Source of the DNA: Dictyobacter kobayashii
Lineage (GTDB): Bacteria; Chloroflexota; Ktedonobacteria; Ktedonobacterales; Ktedonobacteraceae
NCBI RefSeq assembly: GCF_003967555.1
Contig: NZ_BIFS01000001.1
Span: 1,240,001 to 1,304,000 of the forward strand
Direction: 5' to 3'
Length of the DNA stretch: 64,000 nucleotides
The position numbers and the translations under genes were made by a program. Position 1 is the first letter of the stretch, and every line of letters begins with the position of its first letter. The notes below the pieces were generated by a model. The model ran no database searches. It saw only the letters and a program-made list of their open reading frames with translations, and was not told where the DNA came from. Of this stretch, positions 10,859-18,523 are shown in pieces.

Positions 10859-11533
10859 ATGGTTGTTCAATCGGCGCCCGTCCGAACGATCAGCATCAAT
10901 ACGGGCTACCTGAGAGCAAAGCGTGCACTTGATCTCACCTTTACGCTATTGATTGCACCCTTTGTAATCCTGGTTGGTATTATTGTTGCGATCTGCATTA
11001 AATTGAACTCCGAAGGCCCTATTTTTTTTCGCCAGAAACGTATCGGGCAAAATGGGGTCGAATTCGAAATGCTTAAGTTTCGATCTATGTATGTAAATAG
11101 TGACCAAATGGCTCATCGTGAAAAAATTCTTCAATACATGAATGGTCAAAAACTGAATGAAGACTCCAGCGGAAAAATGGCGTATAAGGATGTTCAAGAC
11201 CCACGTATTACCAAAATCGGTCGCTTCATTCGAAAAACCAGCCTGGATGAGATTCCACAGTTCTGGAATGTGCTGAAAGGCCAGATGTCCTTAGTGGGCC
11301 CTCGGCCCCCATTGCCCTATGAGGTTGAGCTGTATACCTCACATGAATGGCTTCGCATGGCTGGCAAACCCGGTCTTACCGGCACGTGGCAGGTCTATGG
11401 ACGCTCACGTGTCACATTTCAGAATATGATTGAAATGGATATTGAATATCTTGAGCATCAGTCGATATGGAACGATCTGAAGCTTATCGTACTTACAGTT
11501 CCTGTTATGGTTTTCTCACGCGGTGGCGCTTAA
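10859..11533 (+). CDS. undecaprenyl-phosphate sugar-1-phosphate transferase (priming enzyme)
   Basis: 224-residue bacterial sugar transferase of the short type: one N-terminal membrane helix ([20 protein letters not shown]) and the cytoplasmic catalytic domain. Family motifs are [49 protein letters not shown] and [10 protein letters not shown]. It loads the first sugar phosphate onto undecaprenyl phosphate and so starts the repeat unit of the polysaccharide made by this cluster. The long N-terminal CoA-binding-like domain of WbaP/PssY relatives is absent. The start ATG follows GGGGAGG. The reading frame is intact. Confidence 0.92.
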   Translation: MVVQSAPVRTISINTGYLRAKRALDLTFTLLIAPFVILVGIIVAICIKLNSEGPIFFRQKRIGQNGVEFEMLKFRSMYVNSDQMAHREKILQYMNGQKLNEDSSGKMAYKDVQDPRITKIGRFIRKTSLDEIPQFWNVLKGQMSLVGPRPPLPYEVELYTSHEWLRMAGKPGLTGTWQVYGRSRVTFQNMIEMDIEYLEHQSIWNDLKLIVLTVPVMVFSRGGA

Positions 11534-11548
11534 TAAATTGTAACATAT

Positions 11549-12004
11549 CTATTCATTTATCTCTCTATGATACAGTTTCATACTCGGAGAAGTAAGAAAC
11601 TGTATCATTGTATGCAGGGAAGGAAACACACAATCTTCGTTCACATGTACACGATCAGCATAACGATAGCGCCCCCATCTTCTCTCCTCCTCAGTACGCT
11701 CCAAACGCTGCAAAAGCAGACTCATATGCCGGGAATCAATTATGACAGGGAAGACCTGACAACCGGTCAAATGACCAATAATCGGTAACACACACAAACT
11801 CTTATGATCGGCAATCGCTACTGTCAAAGAGCCCTTCGATTTCCCTACCACGATACACTGGTAACGCAATATCATATGCAAAGGCAATAGAGAAAAATAC
11901 TTTGATGGCACCCGGCGTAAAGGAGTCAGGCGCGGCATAGGAGGTACGGCCTCAATTAAAGTTAATAATGGCCGACCATTTTTTCTTTCTTGTCGATAGC
12001 GCAT
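11549..12004 (-). CDS. stand-alone GspE/MshE N-terminal-like domain protein
   Basis: 151-residue protein that resembles the N-terminal domain of type II secretion/type IV pilus ATPases (T2SSE_N/MshEN). It has LLPLHMILRYQCIVVG, then LTVAIADHK and HLTGCQVFPVII, matching the family pattern of a short beta strand, an A-x-A-D-P-like turn and a tG-x-x-V-x-P segment. There is no ATPase domain. Some MshEN domains bind cyclic di-GMP, but the specific ligand motif is not clear here. A 13-bp stem hairpin overlaps the last codons. It lies downstream of the OmpR-type regulator on the same strand. The call is moderate. Confidence 0.6.
   Translation of the reverse strand: MRYRQERKNGRPLLTLIEAVPPMPRLTPLRRVPSKYFSLLPLHMILRYQCIVVGKSKGSLTVAIADHKSLCVLPIIGHLTGCQVFPVIIDSRHMSLLLQRLERTEEERRWGRYRYADRVHVNEDCVFPSLHTMIQFLTSPSMKLYHREINE
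11567..11608. other. hairpin overlapping the 3' end of a gene
   Basis: ATGATACAGTTTC (11567-11579) pairs perfectly with GAAACTGTATCAT (11596-11608), with a 16-base loop. It falls inside the last codons of the minus-strand GspE-N-like gene and just past the sugar transferase stop. No T-tract follows. Confidence 0.55.
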
Positions 12005-12281
12005 ATCATCTCTCTGTACATTAGAAATTCTTTTTCTAAGTATAGGTGATAAATGTGTATATGCGATGGAGGATCAATTCACATTGTGGTGATATTAAAG
12101 AAGGGGGTGGAGATTTTAACACTGCTTTTATAGAGTGAGGTAGGGGATTGTGAGTATGCCCGCTTTCCATCTGATACAGAGTTCATAAGTATACATACTG
12201 CCCACAAATAACCAGCTAAGAGCAGCTGCCAGAACACGGTGTAGACAAATACGAGCAACTCACATTATAAAAAGCAATCCT

Positions 12282-13010
12282 CTATACTGACACAACACGC
12301 AATGGGCGCACCGTATCATCTTCAGCCGAGCGACGAATTAGAGTATAACCCACGCCAGGTACGGTCAGAATATAGTGAGGAGTACTGGGATCGGGCTCAA
12401 TCTTCTGACGTAAATGGCGAATATGGGCTTTGATTAAACAAGCATCGCCATCCCCCTCATAACCCCATACATGGGTGACAATCTGGTTAGCGGTACAAAC
12501 ATCATTAGCATTAATCGCCAGCAGATGCAGCATCTTACTTTCAGTAGGTGTCAGGCGGCAGCTCTTACCATTTACGGTTACTTCATTATGTAGAGAATCT
12601 ACACAAATCGGACCGACATGAATTAAGGAGGAGGGTCGGCGCTCCAGCGTCCCTCGTGAACGGCGACTGACCGCCCGGATACGAGCCAGCAATTGAGACG
12701 GGAAAAAGGGTTTCCGCAGGTAATCATCTGCTCCCGACTCCAGGCAACGTACCTCGTCGTGTACATCTTTACCATCTGTAACTACCAGCGTCAGTGCATC
12801 ATGCTTGGTACGCAGCTCCCGACAAAGAGCTAGCATATCTACATCCTTCAAAGCTGTATCCATGATCACCAGATCAGGCCGCTGCTCCAACCATTCGATT
12901 TGAGCGCGCTCAGCGGTGTAGGCACGGTAAACTTCATAGCCCAGCGTTTTTAACCAGCTTGTGAGCATCTCAACCAAATCACGATCACTATCAATGACCA
13001 GTAATTTCAT
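12282..13010 (-). CDS. OmpR/PhoB-family response regulator
   Basis: 242-residue two-domain regulator. The receiver domain has the acidic pair near D7/D9, the phospho-acceptor D51 in LVIMD, and the conserved lysine in DYLRKPF. The C-terminal winged helix carries RLTPTESKMLHLLA and the usual ending HIRHLRQKIEPDPSTPHYI...GVGYTLI. GGAGG lies 6 bp before the ATG. No histidine kinase is adjacent. A receiver that ends next to the polysaccharide cluster may control it, but nothing in the sequence proves this. A stretch of more than 600 bp without genes lies upstream. Confidence 0.93.
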   Translation of the reverse strand: MKLLVIDSDRDLVEMLTSWLKTLGYEVYRAYTAERAQIEWLEQRPDLVIMDTALKDVDMLALCRELRTKHDALTLVVTDGKDVHDEVRCLESGADDYLRKPFFPSQLLARIRAVSRRSRGTLERRPSSLIHVGPICVDSLHNEVTVNGKSCRLTPTESKMLHLLAINANDVCTANQIVTHVWGYEGDGDACLIKAHIRHLRQKIEPDPSTPHYILTVPGVGYTLIRRSAEDDTVRPLRVVSV

Positions 13011-13664
13011 TGTCGCCTCCCAACTTTAGTCTCATCATCTGTCATTACACATATATACAAAATCAGTAATTTCAAAAACAAATAAAAATTTCAATCAGCA
13101 GGATACTTATGTAATAATTGTAAGTTTCCATTTTTATACTACTTGATAAACGCCGCTTGTATGGATATTTGTAACATGAGTACATTCGCTCACTTCACTT
13201 CGTAGTTTAACAATGTACAAGCAGTGGCTTGCGGACGGAGGTGTCTTTGGAATCAGGTGTTAAGCGATAAATATGCCTGGACGCAACAAATGTCGTAATA
13301 TCCAATATAATATTTTAAGTATGTCCAATGCAGTAGATTAACAAAACACCGATATTAATGTAGACTCTGCTTATCGTCTGATAAATACTATACCTTATGC
13401 GTTTTCAAATTGCAATGTACCAATATGGTAATACATCACAATTTGTAGAGTTCAAATGCCCACATGACCATTCTTAGCTCTTGATTGCAGAACTCTTTGT
13501 ACGGCATATTGCTTTTTTACAGGCCGACTTTTATAGACCGCACTTTCGCCTACAATACATGGCCTGAATTGGTCATCTGCCATTAAAAAGGGGCAAACAG
13601 AGCAAAAAAGGGGTGCTAATATACACTCTTCTTTATATCCGAATAAATGTTATGGCAACAAGAA
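13011..13664. other. AT-rich intergenic region
   Basis: About 650 bp with no convincing reading frame on either strand. An imperfect inverted repeat (CAAATTG...CAATTTG) lies near 13407-13446. It must contain the promoter of the minus-strand response regulator; I could not pick out convincing -35/-10 boxes. Confidence 0.5.
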
Positions 13665-13688
13665 AAGCCCTTTATAATAAAAAGGGCT
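13665..13688 (-). terminator. intrinsic terminator of the DUF212-xseBA transcript
   Basis: AGCCCTTT pairs with AAAGGGCT around a short AT loop. Read on the minus strand the stem is followed by TTTTCTTG, as expected downstream of the DUF212 gene. Confidence 0.65.
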
Positions 13689-13732
13689 GAGAAATGCCTA
13701 TGCATAACATTTTTTATAATCGATTCAGCATA

Positions 13733-14175
13733 TCAAGCAGTGCATAACAGACCAATGGCAATGCCTAGCAGGCCACCCACAAAAACCTGGATGGGGGTGT
13801 GGCCAATCAATTCACGCAAGCGCTTCTCAGCCATAGGGCTACCTTGAAAAGCTTCTTCGATCATTTGATTCAGGAGACGAGCCTGAATACTCACGGCACG
13901 GCGGACACCGGCAGCATCGTACATCACAATACTGGCCAGCACAACCGCGATGGCAAAGTCAGGAGATGCGATCCCTACCTTACGGCCAACAGCGGTCGCC
14001 AGGCCAGTAACCAGTGCTGAGTGAGAACTGGGCATCCACCCGAGGAGACCAGTCGGCTGAGGGCCAATTTACGTTGCTTAAATAATTCCAGGATGGTTTT
14101 ACTGACCTGAGCAATGGCCCAGGCAAGAAAGGCCGCAATTAAAACACGATTATCCAGGATAGTGGTATTATTCAT
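13733..14175 (-). CDS. divergent PAP2 family membrane protein (DUF212), frameshifted
   Basis: 147-residue membrane protein of the DUF212/divergent PAP2 family (YuiD-like) after repair. The N-terminal helix reads VLIAAFLAWAIAQVSKTIL. The phosphatase-like motif GGMPSSHSALVTGLA is restored when one G is added to the G pair at the plus-strand position of about 14035; without it the gene splits in two overlapping frames. The C-terminal part has RLRELIGHTPIQVFVGG and a last hydrophobic helix. Family members are thought to be lipid- or polyprenyl-phosphate phosphatases, but the role is unproven. It follows xseB by 20 bp on the same strand. Confidence 0.85.
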
Positions 14176-14195
14176 AATGTTGCGCTACTCCCCCT

Positions 14196-14432
14196 CTACA
14201 AATCGAGGGGTGACAGAGAGAGAGTATCAGTACCCTCATCAAAACTGAGCTGCTGCACTGAGAGTTCAGCTTGCTGCAAAAGTTCGTTACAATACTGCGC
14301 CAGATGCATACCATCTTGATATTGCTCTAATGCTTTATCCAGTGGCATTTTGCCTTCCTGCAAAGCTGCAATAGCAGCTTCAAGCCGCTCAAAGGCTTCT
14401 TCAAATGACAGCGATTCCATCTGCTCTTCCAT
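14196..14432 (-). CDS. xseB: exodeoxyribonuclease VII small subunit
   Basis: 78-residue small subunit of exonuclease VII, which with XseA degrades single-stranded DNA to oligonucleotides. The core SFEEAFERLEAAIAALQEGK and LDKALEQYQDGM are family hallmarks, forming a helical hairpin. The start ATG overlaps the xseA stop in TAATG, so the two subunits are translationally coupled. The length is normal. Confidence 0.95.
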   Translation of the reverse strand: MEEQMESLSFEEAFERLEAAIAALQEGKMPLDKALEQYQDGMHLAQYCNELLQQAELSVQQLSFDEGTDTLSLSPLDL

Positions 14433-15667
14433 TAAATCTCCGCTCCTGAAGGACGAACGACTGCCTCAATCTGTCCATCCTGAACTTGAATCGTTAACAT
14501 ATCGCCAGCCTGCACCTGCCGGGTACTGGTAACTACCGTCTGGTCCCGCTGTTGACGCACCACGGCATAGCCGCGCGCGATGGTCAATAGTGGGCTTAGA
14601 GAATGGAGCTGCAGGCTTACTCCCCGCAGTCGTTCAGTGCGTAAGGAGATGATGTGCTGCATATACGTCTGGAGGCGCTCGGTACATTCATCGAGTTGCT
14701 GGCGGCGCTGGACGATTGTGCTCTGGGGATTGGCGCGCTGTAAATCACGCATGGCGTAAGCAAGCTGTGCTTTACGATCCTCGATCTGCTCCAGCATTAA
14801 ATCGGTCAGGACTTGCTGCTTCTCTTCAATATCTGCCTGCCAATCGGCAATATCGGGAACAGCAGCGGTAGCGGCAGCTGTCGGCGTCGAGGCACGGTGA
14901 TCGGCAACAAAATCTGCAATCGTAAAATCGGTTTCATGGCCAACACCACTGATCACAGCAATGCGTGATCGGGCAATGGCACGCGCCACAACCTCTTCAT
15001 TAAATGCCCATAGTTCCTCGATTGACCCCCCACCACGTCCAACGATGATGACCTCTGCTTCTCCATGCTCGTTGAGCCGATCCAGGGCATTGGCAATGGA
15101 GGCGGGAGCCTCAGCTCCTTGAACCAGGGCCGGCGCAAGAATAACTTGCGTCAAAGGATAACGATTACGCAATGTACGTAACATATCACGTAAAGCCGCT
15201 GCTTGAAGAGAGGTAACAATTCCAATCGTAGTTGGCTGATCGGGTAGCGGACGCTTGCGCTCACTATCGAATAATCCTTCAGCCTCTAAACGTGCTTTCA
15301 ATTGCTCGAATTTGCGGAAGAGGGCGCCTTCACCCAATGACATTACTGCGTCAACATAAAATTGAAGTTTACCATCACGCTCATAAAATGAGATACGGCC
15401 ATTGACGGCCAGTGCCATTCCATCGCGCAAATTTGGGGCCGCTGTACGCAGGCGTGCCTGTTTAAAGAACACGCATGGTAGCTGAGCGTCCCCTTCTTTC
15501 AAGGTAAAATAACAGTGTCCGGATGGATAAATTTTACAGTTCGAGACTTCACCGTGCACCCAAATATTTTGTAAAATGTCGTTGGTCTCCAGCAATTCTT
15601 TCAAATAGAGTGAAAGTGCTGAGACACTGATGGCAGACTGGGCTCCGAGAGAGTCTTGAAAGAGCAT
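14432..15667 (-). CDS. xseA: exodeoxyribonuclease VII large subunit
   Basis: 411-residue catalytic subunit of exonuclease VII. The N-terminal OB-fold covers about residues 10-110 (NIWVHGEVSNCK, GHCYFTLKEGDAQLPCVFF). The catalytic core shows GIVTSLQAAALRDMLRTL, then VIIVGRGGGSIEELWAFNEE and SGVGHETDFTIADFVADHRA, followed by a coiled-coil region and the terminal IARGYAVV. Its stop overlaps the xseB start, and it lies 5 bp after the accB-like gene. In Firmicutes accBC, nusB and folD lie between efp and xseA; accC, nusB and folD are absent here. Confidence 0.95.
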   Translation of the reverse strand: MLFQDSLGAQSAISVSALSLYLKELLETNDILQNIWVHGEVSNCKIYPSGHCYFTLKEGDAQLPCVFFKQARLRTAAPNLRDGMALAVNGRISFYERDGKLQFYVDAVMSLGEGALFRKFEQLKARLEAEGLFDSERKRPLPDQPTTIGIVTSLQAAALRDMLRTLRNRYPLTQVILAPALVQGAEAPASIANALDRLNEHGEAEVIIVGRGGGSIEELWAFNEEVVARAIARSRIAVISGVGHETDFTIADFVADHRASTPTAAATAAVPDIADWQADIEEKQQVLTDLMLEQIEDRKAQLAYAMRDLQRANPQSTIVQRRQQLDECTERLQTYMQHIISLRTERLRGVSLQLHSLSPLLTIARGYAVVRQQRDQTVVTSTRQVQAGDMLTIQVQDGQIEAVVRPSGAEI

Positions 15668-15672
15668 GGAGC

Positions 15673-16191
15673 TTATGCCTCCTCCGAGCTATCAATCACT
15701 AACAATTGCTGCCCATATTCAACAGCCTGGCCATCCTGCACCAGGATTTCGACGATACGACCGGCAATAGTACTTTCTACTTCGTTGATGACATTTAATG
15801 ATTGAATGGTGCCAACCAATTGTCCCAATTTAACACGGTCGCCAACCGCTACCAGTGGATTGCCTTTGGGCTTGGCCCAGGTATGGAAGATGCCGACCAG
15901 TGGTGCGGTAATAGTATGCCGGGGCTCGGGAGTGGCTTTTTCTTCGCTGGCGGGGCTGGCTTCCCCGGATTGCATAAGCGCGTATTCGCCAACTTCACTG
16001 CCCACCTGCGCTTTTGCTTTGCGCAGCACTAACTGCATCCCTTCTTCGGCCCGTTTAACTTCGATCTCTGAGACATCGCTCTCATCTAGTAGTTGTACCA
16101 GGCGCTTCAGTTGTTCGATGCTGACCTTGGGAACTGAGACATTTTCTTCGCGTGCGATGGTTTCGACTTCATAAGGATAGTTGTGGTCCAT
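15673..16191 (-). CDS. BCCP-like protein lacking the biotin-attachment lysine
   Basis: 172 residues with the full layout of an acetyl-CoA carboxylase biotin carboxyl carrier protein: an N-terminal helical region (about 1-60), a Glu/Pro-rich linker, and a biotinyl/lipoyl beta-barrel (about 93-172) with ITAPLVGIFHTW at its start and GQAVEYGQQLLVI at its end. The biotinylation motif E-A-M-K-M/L-M-N-E is replaced by QSLNVINE, with Asn133 where the modified lysine belongs. It therefore should not carry biotin. No accC is adjacent. ATG 16191 is chosen over an upstream TTG because GGAG lies 6 bp before it. It may be a regulatory or structural ACC subunit, similar in idea to plant BADC proteins; this is an inference. 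Confidence 0.9.
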   Translation of the reverse strand: MDHNYPYEVETIAREENVSVPKVSIEQLKRLVQLLDESDVSEIEVKRAEEGMQLVLRKAKAQVGSEVGEYALMQSGEASPASEEKATPEPRHTITAPLVGIFHTWAKPKGNPLVAVGDRVKLGQLVGTIQSLNVINEVESTIAGRIVEILVQDGQAVEYGQQLLVIDSSEEA

Positions 16192-16390
16192 AGACGACTC
16201 CAATATATGCTAGCTAGCATTGATGATATTTTTTCATTTCCCGCCTTGCGGCGGGAGATGGGGAGGAAAGGGATGGCGGGGACTGGCGTGCTCCCAGCAT
16301 GCCTGCCACCGCTCCCCGGCAGGATGGCCTCGCCGGCCCTCCTGCAGCTCCCAGCCTTTAGAGAAGCGAGGGTAGGTTGTTAATGTGCCG
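16192..16390. other. GC-rich spacer between efp and the accB-like gene
   Basis: About 200 bp, markedly richer in G and C than its surroundings, with a small hairpin TCCCGCC...GGCGGGA near 16239-16256. No T-tract follows it. The spacer breaks an otherwise tight gene run. Confidence 0.45.
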
Positions 16391-16948
16391 TTAGGCGCGT
16401 TCGACGTAGGCACCAGTGGTGGTGTTGACACGAATCAGGTCGTCGGCTGAGATGAATAATGGTACCTGGACGACCAGGCCGGTCTCGGTTGTGGCAGGCT
16501 TGCTACCACCCGTGGCGGTATCGCCTTTGAAGCCTGGCTCGGTGTAGGTGACGCGTAGCACAAGCTTTTCAGGCAGCTCTACCGAGAGGGGCTCTTCTTC
16601 ATAACGAATGATGTCCAACTCCAGGTTGTCGATCAGATAATTTTTGGCTTCACCCAGTTGTGCCTCGGTCAGGACAATATCTTCATAGGTGCTGGTATCC
16701 ATGAAATGGTACTGATCACCTTCCTGATATTGATAGGTAACATTAGAACGGTCCAGGTAAATGCGCTTGAATTTATCGCCCGCATCACAGGTACGATCTA
16801 CCGTTGATCCCGAGCGTAGATTGCGCAACTTCATACGTACAATAGCACCACCACGACCAATTTTTACATGCTGCCATTCCAGAATAGAACATAATTGGCC
16901 TTCGAATTCGATTGTGACACCTTTTTTCAAATCACCAGTTGAAATCAT
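16391..16948 (-). CDS. efp: translation elongation factor P
   Basis: 185-residue EF-P, which relieves ribosome stalling at proline runs. The three beta-barrel domains are present: the KOW-like domain (residues 1-65), the OB-like middle domain with ELPEKLVLRVTYTEPG at its end, and the C-terminal domain ending FISADDLIRVNTTTGAYVER. The domain I loop tip reads VKIGRGGA, which puts arginine at position 32 where many bacteria have a modified lysine. No modification enzyme gene (epmA, earP, ymfI) is visible nearby. It lies between the M24 peptidase and the accB-like gene, the same order as in Bacillus. Confidence 0.96.
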   Translation of the reverse strand: MISTGDLKKGVTIEFEGQLCSILEWQHVKIGRGGAIVRMKLRNLRSGSTVDRTCDAGDKFKRIYLDRSNVTYQYQEGDQYHFMDTSTYEDIVLTEAQLGEAKNYLIDNLELDIIRYEEEPLSVELPEKLVLRVTYTEPGFKGDTATGGSKPATTETGLVVQVPLFISADDLIRVNTTTGAYVERA

Positions 16949-16963
16949 AAATGCAAAACTCCT

Positions 16964-18064
16964 TTAGCGCGAAACCACCAGATCTGTTGGTGACTGCGTT
17001 AATACTTCAACACCATCTTCTTTAACCAAAACACAATCTTCTACACGTGTACCAGTCCACCCGGGAATATAGACACCAGGCTCAACCGTTACGACCGAGC
17101 CTACTGGTAATTTGACATCTTCGGGGGCACGTTGTGAAAGAGAGGGATTTTCGTGGATTTCCAGGCCAACGCCGTGACCTGTGCTGTGAATATAATACTC
17201 TGCCAGGCCTGCTTCCACCAGGACGTTGCGCGCCAGAGCATCGGCTTCGCGGCCGCTGAGGCCCGCATGTAAACCTTGTTCACAGGTCTTCATTGCGCGC
17301 AAAACAGTCTCGTAGACTTCTTTCATACGGGGCTCGGCCGGCTCACCCAGGCAAATGGTCCTGGTCATATCGGCACAATACCCTTTGTAGCGAGCACCCA
17401 TATCAATAGTAATCAGTTCGCCACGCTGAATCTGGCGCTGACCCGGGATAGCGTGGGGCATGGAACCATTGGGGCCAGAAGCTACAATCGAGTTAAAAGA
17501 TGTACCATCTGCACCCAGTTCCACCATCTTGCGCGAGATTTCCCACTCAACATCTTTCTCGGTCATGCCAGGCTGGATCCACTGGCGCAGGTGTGAAAAG
17601 GTTTCATCGGTAATCGCGATCGCTCGCCGCAATAATTCCAGTTCATATGGCTGCTTGACATAACGCAATTTATTGACAATGGTTTCGTCAAATGGGTGCA
17701 GGCTGAAAATTTCCTCGCCAGCCTTGCGCAGCGCTTCAAAATCGGCGTAGCTCATCGCGGTGGATTCAAAGCCGATCTTCTTCCAGCCATGTTCTTGAGC
17801 CAGAGAAGCAATCGATTGCGCATAATTGCGACCAGCTGGTATTACTACATTCCAGCCCGCAGCCTCACGCGCGGCGACCTCACTATAGAGAGGATTGGTC
17901 AGGAGAATCTGCTGCTGCGCGCTGACAACGACAGAACCAGCCCCTTCCTCATCATTGAGCCAACCACTTAAATAGGAAGCGCTCTGTGGCTGCGTCACAT
18001 AAAAAGCATCCAGCCCCTGCTCAGCAATCCACGTCCTAAATTTTTGTATGCTCTCTTGACTCAT
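16964..18064 (-). CDS. M24 family Xaa-Pro peptidase
   Basis: 366-residue aminopeptidase P/prolidase-type metallopeptidase. The N-terminal creatinase-like domain (about 1-130) is followed by the pita-bread catalytic domain. Metal ligands can be seen in ITIDMGARYKGYCADMTRT (two Asp), HSTGHGVGLEIHE (His), VTVEPGVYIPG (Glu) and GTRVEDCVLV (Glu). It removes the N-terminal residue before proline or cleaves X-Pro dipeptides. It is the equivalent of yqhT, which sits between aroQ and efp in Bacillus. The 15-bp gap to efp suggests a shared transcript. Confidence 0.92.
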   Translation of the reverse strand: MSQESIQKFRTWIAEQGLDAFYVTQPQSASYLSGWLNDEEGAGSVVVSAQQQILLTNPLYSEVAAREAAGWNVVIPAGRNYAQSIASLAQEHGWKKIGFESTAMSYADFEALRKAGEEIFSLHPFDETIVNKLRYVKQPYELELLRRAIAITDETFSHLRQWIQPGMTEKDVEWEISRKMVELGADGTSFNSIVASGPNGSMPHAIPGQRQIQRGELITIDMGARYKGYCADMTRTICLGEPAEPRMKEVYETVLRAMKTCEQGLHAGLSGREADALARNVLVEAGLAEYYIHSTGHGVGLEIHENPSLSQRAPEDVKLPVGSVVTVEPGVYIPGWTGTRVEDCVLVKEDGVEVLTQSPTDLVVSR

Positions 18065-18076
18065 AGCTATCTCTTT

Positions 18077-18517
18077 CTATTCCTCGCTTACCAATGCCGT
18101 CAAGGCCTCTAGTGCCAGGACATAGCCTCGCCATCCCAGTCCGGCTATTTGTCCACGGCAGACAGGAGCAATCACTGAATGATGCCGAAACTCTTCACGT
18201 GCATAGACATTGCTCAAGTGAACCTCAATTGTTGGCAGATGTGCATCGGCGATAGCATCGCGTATGGCAATCGAATAATGGGTAAATGCGCCAGGATTAA
18301 TCACGATGCCAGCCGCCTGTTCGCGCTGTTGCTGGATCTGATCGATCAGGGCTCCCTCATAATTAGATTGGAAACAGTCAACGCTCACACCCAGCGTGGC
18401 GGCACGTTGACGTAGCGCATCATGAATGTGCTCCAGGGTCATCGTACCATAAATAGCGGGTTCACGGGTACCCAGCATATTAAGATTTGGACCACTTAAA
18501 ATGAGGAAATTAAGCAT
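18077..18517 (-). CDS. aroQ: type II 3-dehydroquinate dehydratase
   Basis: 146-residue type II dehydroquinase, third step of the shikimate pathway (3-dehydroquinate to 3-dehydroshikimate). Motifs are [17 protein letters not shown] with the catalytic tyrosine, [15 protein letters not shown], and [18 protein letters not shown] with the catalytic histidine. It directly follows aroKB on the same strand, with 6 bp between, so the two genes together cover steps two, three and five of the pathway. Confidence 0.95.
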   Translation of the reverse strand: MLNFLILSGPNLNMLGTREPAIYGTMTLEHIHDALRQRAATLGVSVDCFQSNYEGALIDQIQQQREQAAGIVINPGAFTHYSIAIRDAIADAHLPTIEVHLSNVYAREEFRHHSVIAPVCRGQIAGLGWRGYVLALEALTALVSEE

Positions 18518-18523
18518 CTATCC

